This document shows, piece after piece, positions 51,237-62,040 of a stretch of 64,000 nucleotides of DNA. How positions within the stretch are numbered: the first letter of the stretch is position 1; each line of letters begins with the position of its first letter. Both the position numbers and the translations under genes were made by a program. This DNA comes from Luteimonas sp. RC10 (GTDB lineage Bacteria; Pseudomonadota; Gammaproteobacteria; Xanthomonadales; Xanthomonadaceae), in assembly GCF_014192745.1 (NCBI RefSeq), contig NZ_JACHYJ010000001.1:763064-827063 (forward strand), read 5' to 3'. The notes under the pieces were generated by a model, which saw only the letters and a program-made list of their open reading frames with translations, was not told the DNA's origin and ran no database searches.

Positions 51237-51818
51237 ATGACGACATCCGCTTCGCTGCCGCTGTTTCCGCTCGATGCCGTGCTGCTGCCCGGCGCGTCGC
51301 TGGCGCTGCGCGTGTTCGAGTCGCGCTATCTCGACATGCTCCGCGAATGCGGCCGGCGCGGCAGCGGTTTCGGCATCTGCCTGATTCTGGAAGGCGGGGA
51401 GGTCGGTGGGCCGGCAACGCCGGCCAGCGTCGGCACCGAGGCGGTGATCGAGGATTTCGACACCGGCGCCGATGGTCTGCTGCGGCTGCGTGTACGCGGC
51501 GCGCGACGCTTCCGCGTCGAGCGCACGCGCGTGCGCGACAACGGGCTGGTGGTCGCCGATGTCGACTGGTGCGCCCCCGACCCGGCGATCGAACTGCAGC
51601 CCGAACACGCCCTGCTGGGTGTGGTGCTGCGCAAGATCCTCGAACGCATCGACGGCGCCGACCGCGCCTTCCCCGAGCCCCGGTTCGACGATGCGGCCTG
51701 GGTCGGTTGGCGGTTGGCCGAACTGCTGCCGCTGGCCGCCGCGCAGCGCCAGCAGCTGTTGCAGCAGGACGATCCCGACGTCCGCCTGGAGACGTTACTG
51801 CGGCTGGTCGACGACTGA
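51237..51818 (+). CDS. Lon N-terminal-domain (substrate-binding) protein
   Basis: 193 residues consisting only of a LON N-domain (PUA-like): LPLFPLDAVLLPGASLALRV, FESRYLDMLREC, GFGICLIL, then a helical C-terminal half. There is no ATPase or protease domain, as in other stand-alone members of this family. The role is unknown; it may recognise substrates for a protease. An in-frame ATG three codons upstream is possible. It converges on and overlaps the DedA-PAP2 gene by 24 bp. Confidence 0.9.
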   Translation: MTTSASLPLFPLDAVLLPGASLALRVFESRYLDMLRECGRRGSGFGICLILEGGEVGGPATPASVGTEAVIEDFDTGADGLLRLRVRGARRFRVERTRVRDNGLVVADVDWCAPDPAIELQPEHALLGVVLRKILERIDGADRAFPEPRFDDAAWVGWRLAELLPLAAAQRQQLLQQDDPDVRLETLLRLVDD

Positions 51819-53807
51819 GCCGTCGTCGGCAATGCGCAGCCGCAAGGTCGGGACCCCCGACTGCGGATGCACGTCCTCGCGCCATTCGAAGCCCATCAGC
51901 ACGTCGCGCAAGCCGCGATGCACGCCGTGCGCATCGGGCTGCGGCTGCCACAGGCTGAACAGGCCCAATGGCCGGGTCAGCAGCATCGACTGGCTGGTGC
52001 CCAGCCACAGCGGCTGCGCATCGTCGAGCTGCGCCGGGGCCCGCCACAGCCGCAGGACCTCGATCCGGGATTCGTCGGTGACCCGACGCATCAGCAGCGA
52101 TTCGGCATTGGCGTCGAGTGTGGCCGGCAGCACCGGCTTGTCGGCGGACGGCACATCGTCGTCGAGCAGGTTGAGCACCTGCATCCAGTCGGCCTGCGGC
52201 TGCACCTGCCAGCCTTGCGCCTGGAGCCGGGCCTGCAGCGGCGCCAGCGGACCGGCGACCTGCAGATCCAGCGGCCAGCGATGGGCCGGGTCGCGCTCGC
52301 GCAACTGGCCGGGCAACTGCGCCCAGTCGCGCGCCCACCAGTCGCCGACCGCCATGGTCCGCGCCGGCGGGGCGGCGACGAAGCGCGTCAGCAACGGATC
52401 GACCGCGCGCGGTGCATGCCACAGCGCGGCCAGCACGAAGGTGACGTAGAAGATCGTCGCCACGGGTCGCATCCAGAACGAGCGGTCCACGTGGCGGCGA
52501 TAGGCGATGCCCAGCACCAGCAGCCAGACGATGCCCAGCAGCATGCCGCCGACGATGTCGCTGAGCCAATGCGCGCCCAGGTACAGCCGGGCGAAGCCCA
52601 GCACCGCGACCACCGCACCCGACACCAGGTACGGCCAGACCCGCGAGCGGCCGGGCAGTTCGCGTGCGATCAGCACCGCGAAGAAGCCGAAGACGATCGT
52701 CGCCATCGTGATCTCGACTGCCGGGAAGCCGAAGCCGCCATGTGCGGTCGGCGGCCGGGGCATGTCGATCACCGCGCCCAGCAGCGCGGTCAGCGCCATG
52801 CCGAAGGCCAGGGCCGCCAGCCAGTGCGCCGCGCCCAGCCAGCGGCGCCGCCAGATCAGCCAGCCCAGCGTCAACGCGACCGCCGGACCGAGCACATGCA
52901 CATCGCCGATCGAGGCCAGGCCGGCCATCAACCGGTCGGCCAGCGGGTTGCGCAGCTCGTACATGAACTGGAACACGGTCTGGTCGAGCAGCAGCGGCTC
53001 GCCGCGCATGATCACCGTCGCCAGCAGCGCGAACCAGGCCCAGCCGATCGCCAGCAGGCAGACCGCCAGGATCGCCAGCGAGGCCGATTCCGGGCGCCGC
53101 GGATCGACCAGCGCCACCGCGTAGCGACCCAGCCGCGGATGGTGGCGGGTCCAGCCGAGCAGACGGGCGAGCAGGCTGTTGGCATGCGCGTCGAACCAGC
53201 GATAGGTGTAGAGCACGATGGCCCAGGCGAGCGCCAGCACCGCGACCAGCGCGCCGAGCACGATCGCCAGCCGGTCGGCGACCGCGGCGACCGCATCGTA
53301 GGACGCGCCGAACAGCCAGCCCGGCGCCAGGAACAGCGCGCCCCACGACAGGCAGGCCACGCCACTGACCGGCAGGTAGCGCCGCAACGGCATCTTCGCG
53401 ATGCCGGCGATCGCAGGCACGAATGGCCGGATGGCGCCGACGTAGCGCGCGATCAGGATGCTCTTGACGGCATTGCGGCGGAACAGGTTCTCGCCGCGGT
53501 CTAGCAATTGCGGAAACTTGTGGAACGGCCACACCGTCCGCAGCCCATGGCCCCAGCGGCGGCCGACCCAGTAGCTCAGCCCGTCGCCGGCCATCGCGCC
53601 GAGCGTGGCGCAGGCGACCGCATACGGGCCGGAGATCTCGCCCAGGCCGATCAGCACGCCGATCGCGAACAGCAGCGGCAGCGCCGGCACGATGGCACCG
53701 AGCACGATGACCGAGTCGCAGAAGGCGATCAGGAAGACGACGATGCCGGCCGCGACCGGATGGTCGCCGACCCAGCCGATGAGGCTGTTGAAGAATTCGC
53801 TGAGCAT
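51795..53807 (-). CDS. DedA - PAP2 - LssY C-terminal fusion protein
   Basis: 670 residues with three parts. A DedA/SNARE-associated domain spans about 1-200 (GRRWGHGLRTVWPFHKFPQ, RRNAVKSILIARYVGAIRPF). A PAP2 membrane phosphatase domain spans about 230-440 (VIDMPRPPT as motif 1, RLYLGAHWLSDIVGG as motif 3). An LssY-like C-terminal domain follows from about 470. This fusion is known in gammaproteobacteria. The PAP2 motif 2, normally PSGH with a catalytic His, reads PAVE, so phosphatase activity is doubtful. It is divergent from a small kinase-like gene. Confidence 0.9.
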   Translation of the reverse strand: MLSEFFNSLIGWVGDHPVAAGIVVFLIAFCDSVIVLGAIVPALPLLFAIGVLIGLGEISGPYAVACATLGAMAGDGLSYWVGRRWGHGLRTVWPFHKFPQLLDRGENLFRRNAVKSILIARYVGAIRPFVPAIAGIAKMPLRRYLPVSGVACLSWGALFLAPGWLFGASYDAVAAVADRLAIVLGALVAVLALAWAIVLYTYRWFDAHANSLLARLLGWTRHHPRLGRYAVALVDPRRPESASLAILAVCLLAIGWAWFALLATVIMRGEPLLLDQTVFQFMYELRNPLADRLMAGLASIGDVHVLGPAVALTLGWLIWRRRWLGAAHWLAALAFGMALTALLGAVIDMPRPPTAHGGFGFPAVEITMATIVFGFFAVLIARELPGRSRVWPYLVSGAVVAVLGFARLYLGAHWLSDIVGGMLLGIVWLLVLGIAYRRHVDRSFWMRPVATIFYVTFVLAALWHAPRAVDPLLTRFVAAPPARTMAVGDWWARDWAQLPGQLRERDPAHRWPLDLQVAGPLAPLQARLQAQGWQVQPQADWMQVLNLLDDDVPSADKPVLPATLDANAESLLMRRVTDESRIEVLRLWRAPAQLDDAQPLWLGTSQSMLLTRPLGLFSLWQPQPDAHGVHRGLRDVLMGFEWREDVHPQSGVPTLRLRIADDGSVVDQPQ

Positions 53808-53901
53808 CGCGCCATTATGGCAGGGCAGCGCGGCCAGCCCGCCCGATCCCCACCCTTGCGTCGGCCGACGTTAACCCGGACGCGATCCGTACAATGCGGC
53901 C

Positions 53902-54573
53902 ATGTCATCGTCCGCCGACACCGCCACCGAGCTGCATGCGCTCAAGTCCGACAGCTTCGGCCGCATCGCGCTGATGCGCGGCGCCGACGGCGGCCTGTTC
54001 GTGCGCCGGGACCTGCGTCACGTGCCGCTGTGGTTGCGGCTGCCGGCTTGGTGGCTGGCGCGCCGCGAGGCGCGCGGGCTGGCCCGCGTGCGCGGCATGG
54101 CCGATGTGCCGCAGCTGCTGCGCTGGGACGGGCGGCGGCTCGACCGCAGCTACATGGCCGGCGCTGCGATGTACCAGCGCCCGCCGCACGGCGATCTGGC
54201 GTACTTCCGTCACGCGCGGCGGCAACTCCAGGCGTTGCATCGGCGCGGCCTGGCGCACAACGACCTGGCCAAGGAGGCGAACTGGCTGGTGCTCGACGAT
54301 GGCAGGCCGGCGATCATCGACTTCCAGCTCGCTGTCGTCGGCGATTCGCGCTCGCGCTGGATGCGGTTGCTCGCGCGCGAAGACCTGCGTCACTTGCTCA
54401 AGCACAAGCGCACCTATTGCCGCGCCGCGCTCACGCCGGTCGAGCAGCGCCTGCTGCGGCGGCGCTCCTGGGTGCGCGATCTGTGGTTCCGCACCGGCAA
54501 GCCGGTCTATCGCGTGGTCACCCGCAAGCTGCTCAAGTGGGAAGACAACGAGGGCCAGGGGCCGAAGCCTTGA
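53902..54573 (+). CDS. Small kinase-fold protein (RIO/Kdo-kinase-like)
   Basis: 223 residues. The catalytic loop HNDLAKEANWLV and the metal-binding loop IIDFQLAV match protein-kinase-like folds of small bacterial enzymes (lipopolysaccharide Kdo/heptose kinases or RIO-type). Gln replaces the Gly of DFG. The N-lobe is short, and a basic C-terminal tail (RRRSWVRDLWF, KLLKWEDNE) may bind membrane or nucleic acid. It overlaps the next gene in TTGA, so the two are coupled. The substrate is unknown. Confidence 0.82.
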   Translation: MSSSADTATELHALKSDSFGRIALMRGADGGLFVRRDLRHVPLWLRLPAWWLARREARGLARVRGMADVPQLLRWDGRRLDRSYMAGAAMYQRPPHGDLAYFRHARRQLQALHRRGLAHNDLAKEANWLVLDDGRPAIIDFQLAVVGDSRSRWMRLLAREDLRHLLKHKRTYCRAALTPVEQRLLRRRSWVRDLWFRTGKPVYRVVTRKLLKWEDNEGQGPKP

Positions 54574-55076
54574 CGGCGCGCGTGGTGTCCGGCGTGCCCG
54601 ATGCGCGCAGTGCGTTGTATGCGCAGTTGCCTGGCGCCGATTTCCGCCATGCCAGCCGGGTCCAGACCGTGCGTGGCGGCCGCACGGCCTTGCAGGCCTA
54701 TCGCGACCTCGCTGCCGCCGTGCCGGGTTGGTTCGACGGTCTGATGACGATGCGCAATCGCGGCATGCGGCTGCTGGGCATGAAGGATCTGGGTGCGCTG
54801 CGCGCAGTGTCGTCGGCCGGCGTGCCGCGGCCGGGCGAGCGCATCGGCATTTTCACGTTGCAGGCGCTGTGCGACGCGGCGATCGTGCTCGAGGACGACG
54901 ACCGCCACCTGCGTGTGCAACTGGCGGTGCAATGGCACGGCGAGGACATGCTCGAGGTGGCGACGGTCGTGCACGTCCACAACGCGTTCGGGCGTCTGTA
55001 CATGCAGCCCGTCGCGCCGATCCATCGACTGATCGTGCCGCACCTGCTGCAGCGGCAGGTGCGCGCCTACATCTGA
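54570..55076 (+). CDS. DUF2867-type protein
   Basis: 168 residues, resembling the DUF2867 family (small beta-rich proteins with ALQAYRDLAAAVPGWFDGLM, MRLLGMKDLG, IVLEDDDRHLRVQLAV and VHVHNAFGRLYM). It would start at a TTG overlapping the previous stop; a GTG four codons later is an alternative. No function is known for the domain. It is co-transcribed with the kinase-like gene, and the pair could act on the same substrate. Confidence 0.78.
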   Translation: MTARVVSGVPDARSALYAQLPGADFRHASRVQTVRGGRTALQAYRDLAAAVPGWFDGLMTMRNRGMRLLGMKDLGALRAVSSAGVPRPGERIGIFTLQALCDAAIVLEDDDRHLRVQLAVQWHGEDMLEVATVVHVHNAFGRLYMQPVAPIHRLIVPHLLQRQVRAYI

Positions 55077-55102
55077 GCGCGCCGGCGGCGGGGCGCGATC
55101 CG

Positions 55103-55828
55103 TCAGTCGGCTGTGCGCACCGCCTCCAGGGCTCGACCGGTGTATCGGCGGTTCGCGTCGAAGTCGTAGCCCAACACCAGCGTGCCGAGGTCCGCGCAAG
55201 CGTGGCAGCTGCGCATCGGCACCTCGAACCGCAGCCGCAGGCCGCCGTCGGCCAGCGCCTCGCTGCCTGCGGCCTTGGCCGGCGCGAACGGCAGGGCATC
55301 GGGGTGTGCATCGAGGAACGGTTTGAGTGCGTCGCGCATCCGGCCTTCGCCTGCCGGCAGCACGGCCTCGTCCACGTCCACCGCGTGGCCGTCGGCGTCG
55401 ACCAGCCACACGCCCTCGTTGGTGTTGGCGCGGAACGGATAGGTGATCTGTGCATATCCCACGCCGTCGACCGAGCGCCAGCCGCTGACATGGCCGGGGT
55501 CGCCGAGTGCGATCAGGCGGGTGGTCGCGGCCAGCGCCTCCGGCGAGGCGCCACCGGCCTGCATGGTCGACAGCAGGCAGGCGTCGACCGCCGTCGCCGC
55601 GGTGCGGCAAGGCGACAGGTCGCCCCGCCAGACCGAGGCCGGGCCCACCACCAGGTCATCGCCGTCCGCGATCGCTTCGGGCGCCATCGGTGCCGGCATC
55701 GAAGCGGCATCCGACACCGGCTGCGCGGCAGGCTGGGCGACCGGCACCTCCCGGTCGGCGGCATCGGGCGCCGCATCGCTGCAGGCGGCCAGCGACAGTG
55801 CGAGCAATGCGAGGGCGATGGTGCGCAT
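55103..55828 (-). CDS. Uncharacterised lipoprotein
   Basis: 241 residues with the lipobox LAAC. The mature part is Ala/Pro-rich at first and then holds a compact domain with SPCRTAATAVDACLL and MRSCHACADLG, two Cys pairs that may form disulfides, and TYPFRANTNEGVWLVDADG. It is an envelope protein of unknown function, convergent with the DUF2867 gene and divergent from an SDR gene. Confidence 0.8.
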   Translation of the reverse strand: MRTIALALLALSLAACSDAAPDAADREVPVAQPAAQPVSDAASMPAPMAPEAIADGDDLVVGPASVWRGDLSPCRTAATAVDACLLSTMQAGGASPEALAATTRLIALGDPGHVSGWRSVDGVGYAQITYPFRANTNEGVWLVDADGHAVDVDEAVLPAGEGRMRDALKPFLDAHPDALPFAPAKAAGSEALADGGLRLRFEVPMRSCHACADLGTLVLGYDFDANRRYTGRALEAVRTAD

Positions 55829-55932
55829 CGGCAGGACCTGTGGCGGAAGGGCCGGTCAGTATCGCGCCGTGGCCTGAATGCGGCCAGCGCCGCGCGCATA
55901 ATGCCTGCGATCTCATCGACGGGACCCGGGGC

Positions 55933-56751
55933 ATGTCCACACTGGCCGGCAAGACACTCTTCATCACCGGCGCCTCGCGCGGCATCGGTCTGGCGATCGC
56001 GTTGCGCGCTGCACGCGATGGCGCCAACGTTGCGATCGCCGCGAAGTCGTCGGTGCCCAACCCGAAGTTGCCGGGCACCATCCACAGCGCGGCCGAGGCG
56101 GTGAACGCGGCGGGCGGCCGGGGCTTGGCGCTCAAATGCGACATCCGCGACGAGGACCAGGTGCGGGCCGCGGTCGCCGCCACTGTCGACGCCTTCGGCG
56201 GCATCGACATCCTGGTCAACAACGCCAGTGCGATCTGGCTGCGCGGTACCCTCGATACGCCGATGAAGCGCTTCGACCTGATGCAGCAGGTCAACGCCCG
56301 CGGCAGCTTCCTGTGCGCGCAGGCCTGCCTGCCGCATCTGCTCGCAGCCCCCGACCCGCACATCCTGACCCTATGCCCGCCGCCGTCGCTTGATCCCAAG
56401 TGGTGGGCGCCGCACACCGGCTACACGCTGGCCAAGATGGGCATGAGCTTGGTCACGCTCGGCCTGGCGGCCGAGTTCGGCCCGCAGGGGGTCGCGGTCA
56501 ATGCGCTGTGGCCGCGGACGCTGATCGGCACCGATGCCTTGAACATGATCCCCGGGGTCGAACGCGGTAACGGCCGCAGCCCGGCGATCATGGGCGATGC
56601 GGCGCACGCGATCCTGGTGCGCCGTGCGGCCGGCTTCCACGGCCAATTCCTGATCGATGACGAGGTGCTGCGCGAGGTGGGCATCACCGACCTCGACGCC
56701 TATGCGATCGATCCTTCGCAGCCGTTGCTGCCCGATCTGTTCCTGGACTGA
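55933..56751 (+). CDS. Short-chain dehydrogenase/reductase
   Basis: 272 residues with the NAD(P) motif TGASRGIG, NNAS, and the active-site Tyr-x-x-x-Lys in GYTLAKMGMSL, but with Ser of the usual triad not obvious (LTLCPPPSLDPKWW). The segment AAKSSVPNPKLPGTIHSAAE is typical of the HSDL2-like/peroxisomal-type SDRs. The substrate is unknown. No convincing ribosome-binding site is seen. It stands alone between divergent and tandem neighbours. Confidence 0.93.
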   Translation: MSTLAGKTLFITGASRGIGLAIALRAARDGANVAIAAKSSVPNPKLPGTIHSAAEAVNAAGGRGLALKCDIRDEDQVRAAVAATVDAFGGIDILVNNASAIWLRGTLDTPMKRFDLMQQVNARGSFLCAQACLPHLLAAPDPHILTLCPPPSLDPKWWAPHTGYTLAKMGMSLVTLGLAAEFGPQGVAVNALWPRTLIGTDALNMIPGVERGNGRSPAIMGDAAHAILVRRAAGFHGQFLIDDEVLREVGITDLDAYAIDPSQPLLPDLFLD

Positions 56752-56817
56752 ACCGCTGCGATCGGCGTTGACGCTTTGCTATTCTGGCGGGCTGTAAACG
56801 ATTTCAAAGGAGAGACC

Positions 56818-57801
56818 GTGAGATCCCGGAAGTTGCTGCCGGCGCTGTGGGGACTGAGTGTTGCCGTCGGCCTGACGGCCTGCGAGCGCAATCCGCTGCA
56901 GGCCGGCGCCGATGCAGTCGAAGCCGCCCAGGCCGAGCAAGCGCGCCAGGCGCGCAACGGCAAGGTCAATGCCTACGTGTCGTGCTTCAACGCCATGGAC
57001 GGGGACGTCCGCAAGGGCATCGCGGTGTACGGCAGCTGGATGCAGGACCCGCACGCTGGCCCGCGCGGCGATGAGACCAAGGCGTTTGGGCCAGGCCATG
57101 TCCCGCGCCTGGGCCTGGACCAGTGCGCAGGCCCGGTCGACCGGGTGCTGACCGCCGAGCCGGCACTGCCGGAGCTCGACACGGCGATCGTGCGGTTCCG
57201 CGATGCGGCCAAGGCACTCGAACCGCTGTTCGACGAAGCATCGCGCTACTACGCCGATGATGGATTCCGCCAGGACGCGTTCGCCCAGGGCAAGCGCATG
57301 CACCCGCCGCTGCTGGCGGCGATCACCGCCTACGGCGAGGCCAGCGACGCGCTGTCGTCGCAGCTGCAAGCGCAGATCGACGGCGAGCAGCGCGCGCGGA
57401 TCGCCGCGCTCGAACACAGCGAGGGGCGCACTCCCGACTTCTATCACCTCTCGCTGATGGCCGATGCCAAGTCGATGGTCGAGCGCATGGCCGAGCGCAC
57501 CTTCGACGTGGAGGCGGCGCAGCGCGAGCTCGAGGCGTTCGACGCGCTCGCCGAAGAGGCACGCACGCAGGTCGCCACCCAGGACGGCATGGCGGAGCGC
57601 TGGGCCAGCTTCAACAGCGGTCTCGACGATCTGCGGCGCGTCGCGCGGGCGCGGATCGAACGCACGCGGGCCGGGACGCCCTATACCGAAGACGAACAGC
57701 GGATGCTCGACAATCCGGCCTCGACCCTGGCGCCGCGCGGCTCGGCGCGGGCAGTGCTCAACGCCCACAACGTCCTGGTCGAGCGCGCGAACAGGCTGTG
57801 A
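56818..57801 (+). CDS. Lipoprotein of the YiiG/DUF3829 type
   Basis: 327 residues starting at GTG with AAAGGAGA 6 nt upstream. The lipobox is LTAC. The mature protein is almost wholly helical (KVNAYVSCFNAM, RFRDAAKALEPLFDEASRYY), as in DUF3829/YiiG lipoproteins. The function is not known. A GC-rich hairpin follows the stop. Confidence 0.87.
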   Translation: MRSRKLLPALWGLSVAVGLTACERNPLQAGADAVEAAQAEQARQARNGKVNAYVSCFNAMDGDVRKGIAVYGSWMQDPHAGPRGDETKAFGPGHVPRLGLDQCAGPVDRVLTAEPALPELDTAIVRFRDAAKALEPLFDEASRYYADDGFRQDAFAQGKRMHPPLLAAITAYGEASDALSSQLQAQIDGEQRARIAALEHSEGRTPDFYHLSLMADAKSMVERMAERTFDVEAAQRELEAFDALAEEARTQVATQDGMAERWASFNSGLDDLRRVARARIERTRAGTPYTEDEQRMLDNPASTLAPRGSARAVLNAHNVLVERANRL

Positions 57802-57807
57802 CCGCTG

Positions 57808-57829
57808 CGGGCCGCAGGGATGCGGCCCG
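57808..57829 (+). terminator. Hairpin after the DUF3829-type gene
   Basis: A perfect 9-bp stem (CGGGCCGCA with TGCGGCCCG) and a 4-nt loop, 6 bp after the stop; a TTCC follows in place of a T-run. Confidence 0.45.
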
Positions 57830-57897
57830 TTCCGCCGGTGCGCATCGGAATGCGCGAGAATGCGCGATCCCTTTCCTCCCCGAGCGATTCCCCCGGC

Positions 57898-59124
<1,227 letters not shown>

Positions 59125-59135
59125 GATCACGGGCG

Positions 59136-59158
59136 GGGCGGCGCCCGTCGCGCCGCCC
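59136..59158. terminator. GC-rich hairpin between convergent genes
   Basis: A perfect 9-bp stem (GGGCGGCGC with GCGCCGCCC) and a 5-nt loop lie between the stops of argD and the HAD gene. It could serve both strands. Confidence 0.45.
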
Positions 59159-59173
59159 ACATCGTATCGTCGA

Positions 59174-59782
59174 CTAGGGCAGCCCATGCCGCCGCAGCAC
59201 CCGCCGCAACGAGCGGGCGTCGTGCACGGTGTCGGCCTGCAGTCCGGCGGCGCGCGCGCCGCGCACGTTGGCGAACAGATCGTCGAGGAACAGCACATGC
59301 CGCGCCTCGACGCCGAAATGCGCGAGCGCCCGCTCGAAGATCGCGCGGTCGGGCTTGCGTGCCCGCAATGCGCCGCTGCATAGTACACGGCCGTCGAGCG
59401 CCGGGAACAGCGGCATCACGATCTCACGCATCGCCTCGGCCATCAGCGCACCGTTGTTGCTGAGCACGCCGATCGGCACGCGCTGCGCGACCGATGTCGC
59501 CAGCGTCAGGACCGCGGGATCCACGCGACTGGCCGCCACGCGCGAGGCGATCCACCCCGCCTCGTCGATCGTGCAATCGAGCGCTTGGCCGAGCTGCTGC
59601 AGGTAGGACGCGGTGTCGATCGCGCCGCTGTCGTAGGCGCGCTCCAAGCCCGACTCGAACAGTGCGGCGCCGACCCGGGCCGGCGCGCAGCCCGCGACCC
59701 GCGCCAGATCGCGCAAGCGCGCATCGTGCGCGTAATGCGCGAGCACGCCGTCGAAGTCGAACAGCACCAGCCGCGGCGGCAT
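59174..59782 (-). CDS. HAD-family hydrolase
   Basis: 202 residues. HAD motif I is LFDFDGVLAHY (nucleophile and acid Asp), motif II is GVLSNNG, motif III Lys is in ARKPDRAIF, motif IV is FLDDLFANV. The cap is helical (class I). It acts on a small phosphorylated metabolite of unknown identity. It starts 5 bp after the hemL stop on the same strand and forms an operon thiE-hemL-HAD. Confidence 0.9.
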   Translation of the reverse strand: MPPRLVLFDFDGVLAHYAHDARLRDLARVAGCAPARVGAALFESGLERAYDSGAIDTASYLQQLGQALDCTIDEAGWIASRVAASRVDPAVLTLATSVAQRVPIGVLSNNGALMAEAMREIVMPLFPALDGRVLCSGALRARKPDRAIFERALAHFGVEARHVLFLDDLFANVRGARAAGLQADTVHDARSLRRVLRRHGLP

Positions 59783-59787
59783 CCGCC

Positions 59788-61080
59788 TCACGCGGCGATG
59801 GCGGCGAATGCCTCCCGGGCTGCGGCGATCGTCGCGCCGATCACATCGGCGTCGTGCGCCGAGGACAGGAACCCGGCCTCGAACGCCGACGGCGCGAGGA
59901 ACACACCGCGTTCGAGCATGCCGTGGAAGAACCGGTTGAAGGCTGCGGTGTCGCAGGCGACGGCCTGCGCGTAGGTATCGACACTGGGCTGGTCGGTGAA
60001 GAACAGGCCGAACATCGCACCGACGCGGGTGGTCGTGAACGGCACGCCGGCCTCGCGCGCAGCCGCCTCCAGGCCGTCGCACAGGGTGTGCGTCGCGGCC
60101 TCGAGCTTATCGTGGAAGCCCGGCTCCGAGATCAGGTCGAGCATCGCAAGCCCGGCGGCCATTGCGACCGGATTGCCGCTCAGCGTGCCGGCCTGGTAGA
60201 TCGGGCCGGCGGGTGCGATCTGTTCCATCAATGCGCGCCGGCCGCCATAGGCGCCCACCGGCATGCCGCCGCCGATGATCTTGCCGAACGTGCTCAGGTC
60301 CGGCGTCACCCCGTAGCGCGCTTGGGCGCCGCCGAGCGCGACACGGAAGCCGGTCATCACCTCGTCGAAGATCAGCAGGGCGCCGTGCTGCGTGCACAAC
60401 GCGCGCAGGTGCTGCAGGTAGCCCTCGCGCGGCGGCAGACAGTTGGCGTTGCCGACCACCGGCTCGATGATCAGCCCGGCGATCTGGTCGCCTGCGCGCT
60501 CGAACAGTTCGGTGGCAGCGTCGAAGTCGTTGTAGGGCAAGGTCAGCGTGAGGTCGGCCAGTGCCTTGGGCACGCCTGGCGAGGTCGGCACGCCGAAGGT
60601 CAGCGCGCCGCTGCCGGCCTTGACCAGGAACGAATCGCCGTGGCCGTGGTAGCAGCCTTCGAACTTCACGATGCAGCTGCGGCCGGTCGCCCCGCGTGCC
60701 AGGCGGATCGCCGACAGGGTCGCCTCGGTGCCCGAGTTGACCATGCGCACCATCTCGCACGAAGGCACCAGCGCGGTGATGCGCTCGGCCATCGTGACCT
60801 CGGCCGGGCACGGCGCGCCGAACGACAGGCCATCGCCGATCGCACGCTTGACCGCCTGTCGCACTTCGGGGTGGTTGTGGCCGACGATCATGGGGCCCCA
60901 GGAGCCGACGTAGTCGATGTAGCGATTGTCGTCGACGTCGAACAGATACGGGCCGTCGGCGCGCTGCACGAAGAACGGTTCGCCGCCCACGGATTTGAAC
61001 GCGCGCACCGGCGAGTTGACGCCTCCAGGCAGCAGCGTGCGGGCGCGGGCGAACAGGGCTTGCGAACGGGCGGTATCCAT
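59788..61080 (-). CDS. hemL: Glutamate-1-semialdehyde 2,1-aminomutase
   Basis: Converts glutamate-1-semialdehyde to 5-aminolevulinate for heme. [52 protein letters not shown] and the PLP Lys in [18 protein letters not shown] are intact. The 430 residues are standard. GGAG lies 6 nt before the ATG. The longer frame upstream overlaps thiE and is not used. Confidence 0.97.
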   Translation of the reverse strand: MDTARSQALFARARTLLPGGVNSPVRAFKSVGGEPFFVQRADGPYLFDVDDNRYIDYVGSWGPMIVGHNHPEVRQAVKRAIGDGLSFGAPCPAEVTMAERITALVPSCEMVRMVNSGTEATLSAIRLARGATGRSCIVKFEGCYHGHGDSFLVKAGSGALTFGVPTSPGVPKALADLTLTLPYNDFDAATELFERAGDQIAGLIIEPVVGNANCLPPREGYLQHLRALCTQHGALLIFDEVMTGFRVALGGAQARYGVTPDLSTFGKIIGGGMPVGAYGGRRALMEQIAPAGPIYQAGTLSGNPVAMAAGLAMLDLISEPGFHDKLEAATHTLCDGLEAAAREAGVPFTTTRVGAMFGLFFTDQPSVDTYAQAVACDTAAFNRFFHGMLERGVFLAPSAFEAGFLSSAHDADVIGATIAAAREAFAAIAA

Positions 61081-61103
61081 GACGACTCCAGAGAAGGGCG
61101 GGC

Positions 61104-61739
61104 TCAGAGCCCGAAGCAGGCGCGGTAGGCGCGTGCGGCGCCGGCCGGGTGCGGCGCATCGAACACGCCGCTGACGACGGCGACCAGATCCGCGCCGGCC
61201 GCGACGAGGGTGCGTGCATTGTCCGGGGTGATGCCGCCGATCGCCACCCGCGGCACCCCCAGCGTGACGGCCTCGCGCAGCAGCGCAGGACGTGCGCGTC
61301 GCGCCGCCGGCTTGGTGGGCGAGGGGTAGAAGCTCCCGAAGGCGACGTAGCTGGCGCCCGCCTCGACCGCGCGCACCGCCAGTGCGCCGTCGTCGTAACA
61401 GGACGCACCGAGGATCGCCTGCGCCCCCAGCGCCGCGCGTGCCTCGACCAGTGCGCCGTCGTCCTCGCCCAGATGCGCGCCGTCGGCACCGAGCTCGGCC
61501 GCCAGCCGCCAATCGTCGTTCACCAGCAACGGCACGCCGGCGGCGCGGCACAGTGCCAACAACGCACCGGCCTGCTCCCGTCGCAGCATCGCGTCGGCGC
61601 GCTTGTTGCGGTACTGCAGCCAGGTCGCATGCGGCAGCACGCTGGCGACCCGCGCCAGCAGCCGTGCAGTGTCGATCTCGTCGGGGGTGAGCAGGTACAG
61701 CCCGCGCGGCGGCTCGGTCGGGGAAGCGTTCATCGGCAT
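61104..61739 (-). CDS. thiE: Thiamine-phosphate synthase
   Basis: Joins the thiazole and pyrimidine moieties into thiamine monophosphate. The TIM-barrel motifs [48 protein letters not shown] and [20 protein letters not shown] are present. The 211 residues are normal. An ATG two codons downstream could be the start. It is the first gene of thiE-hemL-HAD and is divergent from the rubredoxin gene. Confidence 0.96.
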   Translation of the reverse strand: MPMNASPTEPPRGLYLLTPDEIDTARLLARVASVLPHATWLQYRNKRADAMLRREQAGALLALCRAAGVPLLVNDDWRLAAELGADGAHLGEDDGALVEARAALGAQAILGASCYDDGALAVRAVEAGASYVAFGSFYPSPTKPAARRARPALLREAVTLGVPRVAIGGITPDNARTLVAAGADLVAVVSGVFDAPHPAGAARAYRACFGL

Positions 61740-61810
61740 GGGTTCCGGTCCACAGGACGCGATGGGACAATGCGGCTCCGGACAGACACCGCTGCAGCCG
61801 CCATTATCCG

Positions 61811-62002
61811 ATGAACGACACTTCGACGCAGACCGCTTACCGCACGTGGATGTGTGTCGTCTGCGGCTTTCTCTATGACGAGGCAGCAGGCCTGCCCGAC
61901 GAAGGCATCGCGCCGGGCACGCGCTGGGAGGATGTGCCCGAGACCTGGACCTGTCCCGATTGCGGCGTCACCAAGGACGACTTCGAGATGATGGTGCTCT
62001 GA
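61811..62002 (+). CDS. Rubredoxin
   Basis: 63 residues with both iron-binding knuckles, [13 protein letters not shown] and [13 protein letters not shown]. It carries single electrons between a reductase and an acceptor in the cytosol. The aromatic residues of the fold (Trp, Tyr, Phe) are in place. It stands divergent from thiE, and the partner enzyme is not encoded next to it. Confidence 0.97.
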   Translation: MNDTSTQTAYRTWMCVVCGFLYDEAAGLPDEGIAPGTRWEDVPETWTCPDCGVTKDDFEMMVL

Positions 62003-62040
62003 GCGGCGCGGCGGCAGGCCGGCCGCGCGTTCGCGGTCGG

